Assembly: GCA_023846275.1 (NCBI GenBank)
Contig: CM043872.1
Span: forward strand, 28,758,670 to 28,822,669
Source of the DNA: Vanilla planifolia
Lineage: Eukaryota > Streptophyta > Magnoliopsida > Asparagales > Orchidaceae
Direction: 5' to 3'
DNA: 64,000 bases
Positions 11,939 to 24,649 of this stretch are shown one piece after another (the stretch's first letter is position 1; each line of letters starts with the position of its first letter). The position numbers and the translations under genes are program-made. The notes under the pieces are model-generated. The model was not told where the DNA came from and made no database searches. It saw nothing but the letters and a program-made list of their open reading frames with translations.

Positions 11939-14340
11939 GCTAATGCATAAAAAGGGAGAGTTGAATTATGTTTTTAATCTTTTTATTATTTTAAAATTTT
12001 TTTCTTAATTTGATAATTATAAAATTATTTATTTAATAATTTGTTAAATAAAAATAGAAAAAAAATAAAAATTTAATAATTTTAAATTATTTTTTAATAA
12101 AATATTTATGTTTGATAAAAAAAATTAAAAATTTTCTTATATATATAGTTTTAATTATTTTTTATCAAATAAGAAAACATCATAAATTACATAATAATAA
12201 TGAAAATAAAAGAGATAAGAGATTTTTATGTGATTCAGTCTAAACCGTATCTACATCCACATACAGTCAATCTGGTCAAGATTTCATTAACAAAGCTACT
12301 CTCTTTTGTTATAACAGTTAGAAGTAATATTTGTAAATTACATATTTTTATGTAGGTAAGAGTTCAATATCATAGTCTCAATTTAAAAGTTTATAAGATT
12401 GAAGTATAATATAAATAATAATTAATCATAATATTTTATTATTCACTTATAAAAACATATATGACACAAGTGTGCAGATTATGATGTTGAAATATAAATG
12501 CATATAAGAAAACATTTAAATAACTTAAAAGACTCAATTTAAAAATTTTAAATTCAAAATATTTATCAATATATATTAATATTATTAAGAAAAAAAGAAT
12601 GAACAAAGATTTTATAATATTATGAGATTTTATAAAAAATAAAAAAGAATAAGAAAATAAATAATCAATTGTAAAGAATATATGATTAAGATGTGTAATC
12701 AAAGAAATTGTGAAGTAAGAAAGAGAAAAAATGAGTTGCAAACATGGCGTTAACAAGGGCATCAAAATCGAATTGTAATTTTTTATTTTTCACATTCTCT
12801 TCCCAAAATATTGATGTAGAAAGGTTAAAATTATATCTTTTCGAACTACTAAAGCTTCTCTATTTATATTGAAATATTTTAGACTAAAATAAAATTTTTT
12901 AATGACTAGAAAGGTACCCAAAATAATCATTAGCATTTTGGAGTCTAAACTAAACACAAATACCTTTTTGGATAGGAATAACAACTGTGAGCCAATCTTG
13001 GTGGACGGAACAAGAGCAACTCAATTAGAATGCTAAATAAATGGTCCAAAAATAATCAAAGCTAGATTTGTTTTAGATCACTATATCCCTACATATTGGA
13101 TGGATGATGTTGGTGCATAAGAGTATTGTTGATAAATAAAGAGATGATCTCAGTCATGCGATCGAGCTTTACAAATGGACGACTAAATGAAATGTATTGT
13201 TCATAAATTTAGAGAAGATCTTAGCTGTTTGATCAGATATTACAGATACAACAGTAAGATGAAAATTACTGTTCCAAATGATAGAAGTGATCTTATCCAT
13301 TCGATAAAACTTATTAAATGGATCGTTAGATGGAATCTACTATTCATAAAAGTAGATGTGATGTAGAACGTTCAATTGTGAAAACATACAATTTGATAGC
13401 ATTAGTTTGCTTCAGTTCGAAAGTGAACGTGGCTTTATTTTTAGTCCTACAAACTATAAATGATATTTGGCATTTATAAAATTTTTTTCTCAACTTATAA
13501 GTTAGCCAAATGGGATTAACTACCCATTATTACTCTTGAAAAGTCGTGACCTAAATCACTTACACATGTACATATATGAGTCCAATCTAATATAATTCAT
13601 TACTTAATTATTCATAAGTACGTCCTAACTTGTTACGACTAAGCTAATTTAGGAGTTATTTCCTTACTCCTTTTAACTCGAATTGCAAGGGAAATTATGC
13701 CTTAATCGAGACTCAGCCATGGCCTGACTCATTTCACTCGATCTCCTTACTCATAGCTCCTTTAAGCTTATTGCCTAGCATTTAAAGCCACTTTGCTCGA
13801 GCCTTTGGGCTTGGCTATTTGTTGGGTTCTTATGCCAAATTTTTTAGCTTTATTTTTTGAAACCATCTTTTATATATTTATTATTTTTTATTACTTTTAA
13901 AGCATTTTTATTATTATTAAAATAACAAAATACTTTTATGACTATTAAATAATAATATGTAAGAAATTAATGATAACACATATAAATAAATAATGTTATA
14001 TAATATAATTGTACCATATGCAAATAAATGATAGAATAAATAATCAAATTAATAGATGTTTTAGAGATGGACTCCTGATGGTTAGTTACTTCATCTAGAA
14101 TTTGATCAACGATTTCTTAATATGCCATTTAAGCTACAATTAGAGCATAGCTACATATACTGCTTGACATTATTTTACTTATGGATCACTTCATGAGACA
14201 TCTAGTCAAAACTCTCTAATTGATTTATCTTGTAAATGCTTGAGATATATGCTTGAAAGACACTTGAGAAAAATATTAAAGTAACTAATACAATAATTTT
14301 ATTGTCATCAAACAAGTGATGCTATGACCAATGATACAAT
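11939..14340 (+). repeat. Dispersed repeat, copy A (inverted partner at 53026-54969)
   Basis: Aligned by eye, this segment matches the reverse complement of 53026-54969 over nearly its whole length, with blocks of clear similarity (for example GGCTTGGCTATTTGTTGGGT at about 13811-13830 against its counterpart near 53543-53563). Copy A carries about 300 bases near 12050-12400 that are absent or eroded in copy B. That part includes a phrase with 'gtgattcag...accgtatctacatcc' resembling non-coding sequence common in plant copia-type elements. No coding capacity is seen. It is most likely the non-coding part of an LTR retroelement. Confidence 0.75.
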
Positions 14341-16044
14341 ATATTCATCTTCCAAAACATATTAAACTAGAGGTCAGCTTTGATGCCATATTATAATATG
14401 TTAACCTTTCTTGGTGATACATTGTCTTACTATCTTGAGGTTGTTAGTTAGCATCATCTTTTCACTTAGTTATAATAAAAATCTTGTTTATTCATTATTA
14501 ATGTCATATTTTAATGCACAATAATAATCAAGAAATCTTTTAATGATTTCAATAGCTATACATTTATGACAAATCTTATGTGTAATATTGGCTACTAGCC
14601 ACTTCATAGTAGTAAATCTCAATCATATGTCATACTGACCATTAGCCCCTATGGTTCAATTTTATCTAAGTTTTTTCAAGAGAGCAACTCTAATATTGAC
14701 ACATCTTAATTATATAACACATTAAACACTAGTTATAAAGAAAGACATTTTAAATTAAATAATTGATTTAACACTAAATTTTTTTTAATAAATATAAATT
14801 AGTATTCTCATCATTTTATCTTGCATGCACACTTCTCATAATTTTACAATATATCATTAAAGGTATTATAATTGAAGTAACATGAGTATTATGCTTATAC
14901 ATTTAAAATATACTAACTAAATCTACATAATAGTACATCAGTTAAAACAAAAGTATACAAAATAATGCATTTAATTATCATATAAAGTTTATAAAGTTCT
15001 AATTTCATCATAATTAATAAATATAATAATACAACGATACATAAAATATTGAATGACCTATGTAAGACTCATATATAATGTCATATTTATACCAATTAGT
15101 TTAGATCAAACAAGCTCATATAATTTATGTTATATCATCTACCTTAAAATTGTCTTTTTTCGTACTCACCCAATGATAGTCAAATTTCTTATTTTTCAAA
15201 TTCAACTTATCAAGTAGAAATAATTCTCAGCTCAATACAATAATTTACAAAAATTGCAATTTCATCAACAACATGATTGCACAACTCATCGATGAAAATC
15301 TTCCCTTAGATTTCCTCTTTTCTTCCATCCATCTTTCTCCTTAATTTGCCCCATTCTTTAAGCCCTAGTTTTGCAAATTTTTAGAAGTTTCTTTTCAAAT
15401 GAACAAAATAGTAAAGCAAAAGCTTGATTAAGGCTTTATTTTAAAAACCTTGCATAAATATTAAGGATATTAAGAATAAGAATCAATACTTTTTTCAATT
15501 TAGGAACTCATAGAACCCTTGTTGCCATGCAAAACTCTTGGTCCTTGATTTTGTGGAGTTTTCAAGGGAGAGTGTAGCTCCCACCAACGAGAAAGATTTT
15601 GATTCAAATTTGATGGACCACTTGAGGGAAACAAACCATAACTAGACTTAGGAGGGAGAATCATATGGCTCTTGTAAAATTTAGAATTAGGAATCCCTAT
15701 TAAAATAACGAGATTAGTTTAATAATTTATTATTATAGATATTTACCTTCTTCAATTTTAAAAAATTATAAAAATTTTAAATGAACTCTAATAGAGACAA
15801 AATAAATATTATTGGACTCATCTCAATAAACTATATCAAATTATATATTTATTTATATATTTTAGAATATTATATTTATAATAATTTGGTGTGCTTTACT
15901 GAACAATTTAATTTATATATGACTTGACAGTTTAAGGATGTTACAAGAAAAAAAATTATTGTTGTTCCAATTATATTGATCATACCAAATGATCGTTCAA
16001 ATCATCAATTAAGAATTTGTAGTATAATGTAATGAGATACTTTA
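14341..16044. other. AT-rich spacer; possible LTR end at about 15943
   Basis: No gene is seen. The string GGATGTTACA ends at about 15944, a form common at the 3' end of plant LTRs, but I could not locate the matching 5' end. Confidence 0.3.
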
Positions 16045-16460
16045 GCTTCAGTGTGTATGGTTTTTCTACATAGATGATTCTAATACTATTCTTAGATTAG
16101 ACAATACAATGAGTTATAAAAAGTCTAAATAAGAATCATATGTCTAATCCCTACTTCAATCAAGTTTGTACTAGTATAGCCTAAGAACAAAAAGTATGAT
16201 TGGTGCATATATTATTACATGAGATCATAAGTTTAATCCCTTATCTGTTCGATCAACTGCATAAGTCATACTTGTACGATTCCTAGATCGAACAATATTA
16301 TATGCTATATAATGTCTAATCGAGAATTGTATGTCTGATCCAAGGTCTTATCAAGTGGTTGATGGGAATCATACTAGTATGAACTAAGATCAAACAATAC
16401 AATGATGACATAATATTTCTCAAAAATGTTTGTCTGATCACCCATTTGATTGATTACTAT
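16045..16460. repeat. Diverged tandem array, period about 90-101 bp, about 4 units
   Basis: The marker GT(C/T)T(A/G)ATC recurs at 16142, 16231, 16332 and 16432 (spacings 89, 101, 100). Flanking words (gatcgaacaata / gatcaaacaata; actagtat) recur in phase. Units are strongly diverged. Such sub-repeats are common in LTR U3 regions. Confidence 0.55.
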
Positions 16461-17107
16461 ATATAACATAATAGTACAACACGCATATTAGTTAATATGG
16501 TGAGTTTGGGAAGATATAATCTATCCAAACACCATTGTTGAGATCTACATTAGATTGTATAAATAGGTAAGAGATATTAGACACGTACAATTAGATCTTT
16601 TTATAAAAGATCACTTATATGATCCTGCATGTCCATTATATATCTTTTTGATACACGTAATAATTCTTTTTGCCAATTTACTCACAGAGATATCTTTTTC
16701 TATGAATGGATCCCCTGATCATCAATGGATCTATTAATCGGTAGATGTGTTGTAATGTTTAGTAGATGAGATGACTATATATTACTTATTTTTTTGTGTA
16801 TTCATGTTTCTCCACTTTCTCTATTTTAACTCTTAAGAAGAAAAAAGTGCTTGTTGGGGCTCTTTCCATCTTGACACTTTCTATACATTGTAATAGGATT
16901 CATATTGAATAAAATTTCTCAACTATCCTATTTGACATCACTTGTATCATTCTTCGCAATCATCATACAGACTCTTTTCTTTGTTACATTGTCAAAATTT
17001 TGCTCTTGTTTAACAATAATAGGATTATTCATGTGATTTGCACCATGAAAAACATGGGTGATTTTGTGATTTTCGTTAGAGAAGGAACATTTTTCTTGCT
17101 ATTATTT

Positions 17108-17536
17108 TCATAAAAAATTAGCATAAATGACCACCACATGCTTACAAGGCATGTGAGCGTACGTGTAGCTTATGTTGGATACAGAATCATGCGCCCGCAT
17201 GCGCCGGAGGAGAATGACGATCGTGCATGGAAAGAAGCAAGCGCCGTCGCATGTTATCGCACTTTGGCGCCCTACATGCACAGGTGGAAACCGAACCGCG
17301 CTCTGTGCACGTTTGCGCCTAAAGTGGCAGCCATGTGTAGTGCATGGAATACCCTCAATGTGTAGATCACGCATCGCAGTGGCACACGGCAAGGCCAACG
17401 TTGATCCACCCAACGTAGAGAGGCATTGTTTGCCGCATGCACTAGTGCCCAATTTTAGGTGCATGAAGTAGAACCTAACGCATGTAGCATTATTAATGAC
17501 AAATTTCATACTATAACAATTTACATATTGTATGTA

Positions 17537-17580
<44 letters not shown>
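17108..17580 (+). other. G+C-rich insert ending in a run of 39 A (retroposon-like)
   Basis: About 400 bases of balanced composition interrupt extremely AT-rich sequence and are followed, after a short AT-rich stretch, by an uninterrupted A39 at 17542-17580. The body is enriched in GCATG/TGCAC/CGCC words. It is open for 133 codons on the minus strand and 99 on the plus, but neither product resembles a known protein. The 3' poly(A) suggests retroposition of an RNA (plus sense). I saw no tRNA-like box A/B and no clear target-site duplication, so SINE identity is not supported. Confidence 0.45.
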
Positions 17581-17583
<3 letters not shown>

Positions 17584-18932
17584 CGGTTGACTTATTGATA
17601 TGAGATAAATATTGAGAAAAAAAATTAAAAAAAAATTCTTAAAATTAATTTTTTTGTCTTATGAAATTTATCTTTTTTTCTCTTTTATTTTTTTTAATCA
17701 TTTCTTATTTGTTATTGATAAATACTAAAGAAGGTTGTTGTTAAACTTAAAACTAGGATCTTCATAAATAGATTATCTTGTAAAAAAATATGTCTAAGAA
17801 GAAAGGTATAATAAAATATCTTAAATAGTCCCACATATACTTAATTTTGTAGTCATCTGAGACAAATGAGGCGCTAACATATGATATAATCATCCAATTG
17901 CTGACGGTTTTGATAATTACAATGTTTGAAATAATGGGCAAACAAAATTATTTGCACATCCCAAGTAAATGAGCAAGGAATTTGTCTGAATATGACTTCA
18001 AGATTACTGACTTATAAAGGGTACATTTCTTACAAAATTGCTAAAGAGCTGCTTATAAATGCATAACGTCTTAATTAACATTAATATGACATTTATTCAT
18101 TTGTTCGTTTAATATTTGGTATCCATTTATATGTAAAAGATTTAAGATTGATTTGATACAACTATTATTACATAGTTAACATGATTAATGAATGAGTTAA
18201 GTTAAAAAAATATTAGGTGTTATCAATAAATTATATATTTTACAAAAGGTTAGCAAATAAGGAAAAACATTATTATATTATTTGGTGTTTTAATAAACAA
18301 TTAAGATAATATTTTTTATGTTATTTTAGAAAACTAGAGACAACTTTGGAGTCCTCGACGCTACTCCCCGAGGTCTTTTTATTGCATATTTTTCACCTTG
18401 TTGCAATACTTCTCTAGACCTTATGGCATTACATTTTCTAACATCATTTGAGTGTTTTCTATCAAGAACTTGAAAGCTCGTGTAGTACTAACATGATCAC
18501 ATTATCAAAAGATAGAAACTTAAACGCTGGGGAAACCTAAGCCTTGCTCTTCTCCAACTTTTGTACTTTTAGTTAACAAAAGTTTAAAAGCATCATTCGC
18601 TGATTAATTGTATTTCAAAAAAGTAATTTTACTAAAAGAATATATTTTCACAAACAAAATACAAACGCAGAAGTGGAATCGTTAAAATTCTATAGTTATA
18701 TAACAGAGAAGTCGCTCTCTTGCTCTTGTGACGAGAACGACACGACGGTGTTTTTCTTCTGCTTTTTCTCTTTCTTTGTTGCAAAGCAAGTTCCAAAACA
18801 TTTCAAAATCTCTCAGCCAGTCCCCCAGCAGCCACCTAGCTACAATACAACTATTAGTTAGTAATTTAAACAAACTAACTAAGCCACCGGCTCTCGTGAG
18901 AGATCAAAGAGACGCGCACTTCCCACCACTTC
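17581..18932. other. Spacer and presumed 3' UTR of the receptor kinase
   Basis: The stretch is AT-rich and without a gene. The part next to 18933 probably includes the 3' UTR of the minus-strand kinase. No poly(A) signal can be assigned with confidence. Confidence 0.5.
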
Positions 18933-21799
18933 CTATCTGGGGCCCGACAGTTCCATCTCCTGGACCTCTTCCCTGGACCGACCACTTCGACTGCCGTTCG
19001 TCCCATCCACCACAAAGAGCATGCCGTCATGGCTCGGCTCTTCAAAGCGCTCCTCTGTTTCAGCGTCCTGCAGCTGCTCCAGCTGATTGGACGCTTGCCA
19101 TTTCTCCGCCAACCCATCCCCCTCCAACATCCTCAGCACCTCCGACATCCTCGGCCTCCGTGCCGGGATATTCTCCGCGCACAACAGCGCCACCTGCACC
19201 ATCTCCATCGCCTCCATACGCTCGAACCCCTTCCCCACGTTACGGTCCACCAGCAAATGGAGCCGGCCTTCTTGCTGCATCTTCCTTGCCTTCACAAACA
19301 AATGTAAAACCATCGTATGCATTTCTCATGAACATAACGAGTATTGAGAAATGGATTTACTTCGTACCCAGTCGAGGAGGGAGGTCCTCTGAGGCGGACG
19401 GGATCGGTCGGCGAACTCGATGGAGCGGAAGCCGGACACTAGGTCCAGGAGGAGGATACCAAAACCGAAAACATCCGACTTCTCAGAGGATTGACCAGTG
19501 GAGAGGTATTCAGGAGCTATATGGCCGACTGTGCCGCGGACGGCGGTGGTCACGTGAGACTCTGAGTGGTCGAGAAGCTTTGCGAGGCCGAAGTCTGCCA
19601 AGACTGCATCGAGGCCATCGTCGAGGAGGATGTTCGCAGCTTTCACGTCGCGGTGGATGATCTTCGGATCACACTGCTCGTGGAGGTACGCCAGACCGCG
19701 GGCCGCCCCGATGGCTATGCGCCTCCTCGCCGCCCAATCCAGCGGTGGCCTTCCTGCATGAACTTTCGTTCACGGTTAACAATAATAGCAACGAAATACA
19801 CGACGCTTGTGGGTTTTTCGAAATGGTTAAACCGGAATGCAAAGTTTGCAGACCAAATTCTTGTTAAGGACAAACACGACCACGTCTAGATACCTCTAAG
19901 GCGAGAGGCAACGGAGCCGTTGGCCATGTAAGGATACACGAGAAGGCGTTCGCCGGCGGTGGCGCAATAGCCTATGAGTCGAAGGAGGTTCCGATGCACT
20001 GCGAGGCTTATCATTTCCAACTCGGTTCTGAACTGTGCTTCGCGATTGGATCCACCGCCGTCCCTAAGCCGCTTCACCGCCACCACTGTGCCGTCTGCGA
20101 GGCTTCCCTTATAAACATTGCCGAAACCCCCTTTGCCCAATAGGTTCTTAGAGCTGAAGTTGTCCGTCGCCATTTGCAATTCTCGAAGCCAGAATCGCCG
20201 CAGATCTCCTATTCCCGACGGTGCACCTTCCGCTACCTCTGGATTAGTTATATATTACGGCAAGAACATGAGAGATTCGGTGTGCGCTTTTATGCCATTA
20301 AAGAGAAAGAACGAAACTCACCGGAGAGGCCGACGAGGGAACGCAGCTCTTGTCTCTTACGTTGCCGGATGAAAATGAGGACAGAGAGATTTACAATGAG
20401 AATGCCAGAAGCGGCAGCGAAACAGCCAATGCCGATAGCGAGCTTGTTTACCTTCGGTTGCTCTGCAGCAAAGGATCGACGTATGTCAAATAGTAGAGGA
20501 GAACAAAACTAGAATGATAGTTGAGATACAGAGAGTGGAATTACTCTTTGATTCGAAGAGAAATGGGAGAGGGATTGGCGTCCGCGTCCTTGAGCAGTCT
20601 AGTGCGTTGTGGCCATCGCATATCAGAGGATTGCCCACCACACTATAAAAAATAAAAAGTAATTGGATGAAGAAGTAGCTGACCAGAGATTGGAGAAATA
20701 GATTAATGCTTACTTGAAAGTTCTAGCTGGGAAAAAACGAATTGGGCCGCTCAGGTTATTGTAAGACAAATCCCTGAACAGGAACAACAGAGATAACCGC
20801 TCTGTTTAGAGTTTAAACAACACAAACAGTTGAAGTAGGAAAGACGGACGAGCAAAGTACAAGAAGGAGAGCTGCGGGGCTTTTGAGAGCGAGACAGGGA
20901 AGGCACCACTCAAGCTGTTGTTGTTAAGCCGTCTGAAGAGCAGAACAGAGAGAGTGTTATGTGAGCATTTATTTTATGGAGATGACAAGTATATTCAATA
21001 TTTGATTGTTTGTCTCCATTCATTCCATGTTTCCAAGGATTAAACCCGACAAGATAGACGAAGGATTGCTCACAAATAGCGAAGGCTCGTTAGTCGACCC
21101 AAAGACTCGGGTATGCTCCCGATGAAGCCGTTGTTTGAGAGGTCCATGGTCTGCAGTTTTGACAGAAGACCAAGCTCAGTAGGGATCTCCCCTTTTATAT
21201 TGTTGTTCTGCAACAATCTGTAAGATCCAACCTCGCAAATTAATTCAAATGGAAGAATGAACGATTAAATGCGTAGAATAGGAGGAAAGGTAAACGGAAA
21301 CTTGAAGAGTATTTCTGACATTTGCTGGAGGTTGGTGAGGTTTCCAATCGTCGGAGACAGAGTTCCTGATAGCCCTTGGCTCGGTGCTCCTCTGCAACGC
21401 CATAAATCATCTTAAAACCATGAAGAAGCTACGCGGAGAAGCAATGCAAAGTGTGAGAGCTCACAAGCCGATGACGCGATTCTCTGAAGAGCAAGTTATC
21501 ATAGACCAGCTGCAGGGGTCGGCGGAGGTCTCATCCCATTTGCTCAAAGCGCCGTGGGGGTCGTTGAGAAGATTTCTAATCGCTATAAGAGCTTGCACTG
21601 AAAAGGAGACGGACAAAGAAGACGGATAAGGGACATAAACTTATTCGTAGGTCAACACAGCTAAATGTAATGTAGTTCAATTCCGAAAGGTGAAGCAGAA
21701 ACCTTCCATGTTAAGAGGCTCGGCGGATAGGGAGAGCTTGGCCAAGGAGAACAGCAAGACGAGGACAAAAACGTTGGGGAGAGGAAGGGATGAGGCCAT
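18933..21799 (-). CDS. NIK: NIK-type LRR receptor kinase (LRR-RLK subfamily II), 11 coding exons
   Basis: Exons, 5' to 3': 21799-21703, 21597-21465, 21391-21320, 21217-21074, 20932-20861, 20773-20714, 20642-20545, 20462-20322, 20238-19894, 19753-19368, 19289-18933. All junctions are GT-AG and phases close; the product is 634 aa. It has a signal peptide (about 1-26), an LRRNT domain with Cys61 and Cys68, about five LRRs on 72/144-base exons, a transmembrane helix (about 233-255) and a kinase with [11 protein letters not shown] (307-317), Lys328, HRD Asp423 and DFG 441-443. Thr456, Thr457 and Thr462 match the NIK1 activation-loop threonines. The C-terminus MELSGPR is shared with NIK and SERK relatives. 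The best match from memory is NSP-interacting kinase, a plasma-membrane immune and growth receptor that suppresses translation in antiviral signalling. SERK is less likely because the extracellular Ser-Pro-rich box is missing. Confidence 0.93.
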
Positions 21800-21847
21800 T
21801 GAGGTAAAACAGCGGAATAGCTTCTCCGTTTTAAACTTGGCTCTTTT

Positions 21848-21854
21848 GTTTATA
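21848..21854 (-). promoter_or_regulatory. Candidate TATA box of the receptor kinase gene
   Basis: TATAAAC on the minus strand lies about 50 bases before the ATG at 21799. The implied 5' leader would be only about 20 bases, short for a plant gene, so the real start site may be further upstream. Confidence 0.3.
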
Positions 21855-21859
21855 AGAGG

Positions 21860-24540
21860 CAAAAGCGACCACGGACCAAAACAGAGATGGACAAAGAGTG
21901 ATATCATGAAATGATGGAGGTGTGACCGTAGAGGTCGGTCTTTGATGGACGAACAGAGGAATACCAAATCAGGTTGCTGTTTTCTGAGGTTGGAATAGAA
22001 TTCTGTACTCATTACAGAAGCGTGCCCGAACTCATGCCATGGGCCTTGGGAGTTGGGACGATGAAGAAGCAGACGAAAAAGAAGGGAGGAAAAAAGTAAA
22101 AAAAGAAAAATAGGAGCAAAGCAAAAGATTAGAGACACGAATTCCTTTTTGGATAAAAAGCCGAGGGAAAAAAGAGACACCTTGACATGTCTCATGTCTC
22201 ATAACATGCTTGAAACGTCATTTAGGGTTTGCTTTACTGGCGCAAGGAGAAAAGCAAATTTGCAAAAATCTCTTTGAGGTGTAGATTGGTCTGTGATTAA
22301 TCAAAACAAAAAGTTCAATAAACAATTGAAAAAGAGACAGCATAAAGCCCCAAATCAGTTCTACCTTAAAGTTGATTATTAAATGATATATTAAGCACTA
22401 TGAGAGCAGACAGGATCAAATACTTTATTAAAGAGTTCAAACATTCTCGATTTTAGCAGATCTTCCTGATAAAGTGCCACTTTCTTTTTATGCAATTAGA
22501 ATCAAATGTGAATTTAGAAACAAAATCATATTTTGCAGTGACCAACAACAAATTTAACAAATGCTTTGATTTATAATAAAATAATAAAATAAAGTTTCAT
22601 AAGATAAGAGAAAAAAGAAAAACAAAATAAAATTAATAATTTGTAACACAAAAAACTCTAAATAAGACAAAAAGTATTTCATAAATCAATCATAACTAAT
22701 GAGTCTAGCTTGTTTCATCAATATCATAGTGTGTTATTCATGTTAAAAGCATTACTTATATTAAGAATGAATGTCTTTTATTTCATCTCAATGTAAAATT
22801 AAATTGGTTTTAGAACAAACATTAATAGCATATTCATCAACAATTGTCTTACCTTAGCAATCCCTTTGCATCTTGCCTACTCTGGTGGCTTTTTAACACC
22901 ACTTTCTAGTGCCACTCATAAGCAACTCAAGTTCGACAATTTTTATTTTTACTATCGTTACCTTCAACTATTTTTCTATTAAAAAATTACTTATATGTGA
23001 TGAATACTTTTCATTCATAAATAAAAAAATTTTATTAACAAATACAAGTTTAATGTTTTTTATTTCATGTATTATTTGTGTAATTTTTAGTATTTGTATA
23101 TGATGATATGTGATATCTTAATTTTTAGATTTATACTACTAAATTATTAACTTTGCTATTATCTTAGTTTAGTATTTTTTATATTTTATTTAACTTTCTA
23201 TGCTAATGATAATATATTATTAGATTTAATATTTTTATTGCACTTGTCAACTTTGGACAAAACAATATTTTTATGGATGACATTGACAAGGGATTTTAAT
23301 AATCCAATATTAGCTTGACATCTTGATTACTTGTAAGCTTTATATATTACAAAATAATCTAAGTCTATCAATTAAAAAAATAAACTTTCACATTACATTC
23401 ATGTGTATATGTGTGTGTGTGTGCGTTTTTATGTGTATAAATTAATTGAATTGATTTAACCTGATTTGAGATTAACTTGCAATATAAATGATTATAATTC
23501 TGCATTCATATTTTATTATAATTTAGAGAAAATTCGCACTCGCACGTGTAATTGACAAAACAAAACCCAAATTTGTTTTAGCGCTAACAAAAGAATATAA
23601 CAAAAAATCAGTTTTGTTTATTATATTAGCCGTCATATGTTAAATATTTTTTAACGCACGATCTTTTTCGCCTTCAACTGTTGTACCAAAAAAGTCCCCA
23701 TTCAACGCCAAACAAATTACTCCTGCTCGTTGGCATTATTTCACGCTTAAAAGTTTTACTCTGGTCAATGACGGTTGGATTGAAGGGGACTGACCAGACC
23801 CTGTCATGGGGTGGGTGCGTCTGGTGGGTCGACAACAGCTGCAGTCGGCCTGCAATCGATGTTGCTGACCGGCGTCCGGTGGTCGGCCGACATCAACTGT
23901 TTAAGGGAAACGGTCTGCTGGTAACTATCAAGCGAAAATAATGGCAGGCCCACCGCAGAACTGGAGGCCGGCGGTCCTCCCGTGCCTTTTCGTAGAGCAG
24001 CAGTCAGCTATAACTCCGGGAGGACTTTGCGATCTCAAGGGAGATTGTTAATTTTCTCAAATAGGTTAATGGGATCAATTGATTCTCTCTCACCATATAG
24101 ACTTCAGTCATCAGAAGGATATATGAAAGAGGAGGAGGTAAATAAAACAGAGCGTCAAAGCCTAAGGTCAATGAAAGAAGCCAAAATGCAAAGAGACAAA
24201 GGAATGCAGGCATGTGGAGGGGTTGAGAAGGTGCATTCGAAGAAACCAATTTAACAATCCTCCATTTTTTTCCATTCTGAGACACGTTATTACCATTCAC
24301 ATCATAAAAAGGAACAAACATTACCAACAAAAAAAACCTTGGTTTGATTCGCACAGGACAACGGCAAGACATGTCTCAGTAGCACAAAGATCATACAAAT
24401 AATGAACATTACACATTAATCTGCAAACAAGAAAAAAAATGTCAATAGTAAAAAGAAAGAAAGAAAGAGGTGAACAGAGGAAGAGAGAGAGAGAGAAAGA
24501 GAAGTGATTGAGCCCAAGGCGCCAATATCACGAACGTTAA
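21860..24540. other. Kinase promoter region and gene-free spacer
   Basis: The first 340 bases (to about 22200) are the presumed promoter and leader of the minus-strand kinase. The rest is AT-rich. A G+C-richer patch at 23770-24000 (plus frame 23681-23941) matches no family I know. A TG-rich microsatellite lies at 23403-23424. Confidence 0.45.
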
Positions 24541-24544
24541 AAAC

Positions 24545-24649
24545 TCATTGTAGCAAAAAACCATCGTCTTCCTCGTCCTGCTCCTCGCCGTCAGGCAAAC
24601 AAAACCTCAATGCAATAGTAGCCGCTACCGGCTGCCCTTCTTCTTCCAT
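24545..24649 (-). CDS. Possible 34-codon small ORF, acidic peptide, unknown
   Basis: The minus-strand ATG at 24649 opens a 34-residue frame that starts MEEEGQPVAATIALRF and continues with LPDGEEQDEEDDGFLLQ. It lies in a G+C-richer patch followed by a CT-rich tract (24435-24505, read on minus). The sharp switch from a hydrophobic to an acidic half is peptide-like, but I recognise no family, and a frame this short arises easily by chance. Confidence 0.2.
   Translation of the reverse strand: MEEEGQPVAATIALRFCLPDGEEQDEEDDGFLLQ

Noticed and set aside
12439..12765. 108-codon hydrophobic minus-strand frame in repeat copy A
   Set aside because: Driven by AT-rich sequence. The matching part of copy B also gives only a hydrophobic frame, consistent with base composition and not with a conserved protein.
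17108..17509. 133-codon minus-strand frame as a protein gene
   Set aside because: It matches no family, the opposite strand is also open, and the block ends in poly(A) on the plus strand. Composition explains the frame.
19326..19360. Continuation of the kinase frame through [11 protein letters not shown] as coding
   Set aside because: It runs into a stop and lies inside the last intron; homology resumes only at 19289.
21800..22195. 172-codon minus-strand frame read as a longer N-terminus of the receptor kinase
   Set aside because: The signal peptide starts at the Met at 21799; the upstream residues are low-complexity and lie in the promoter/leader.
23403..23424. TG-rich tract as a functional element
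   Set aside because: A short simple repeat in spacer with no nearby gene start.
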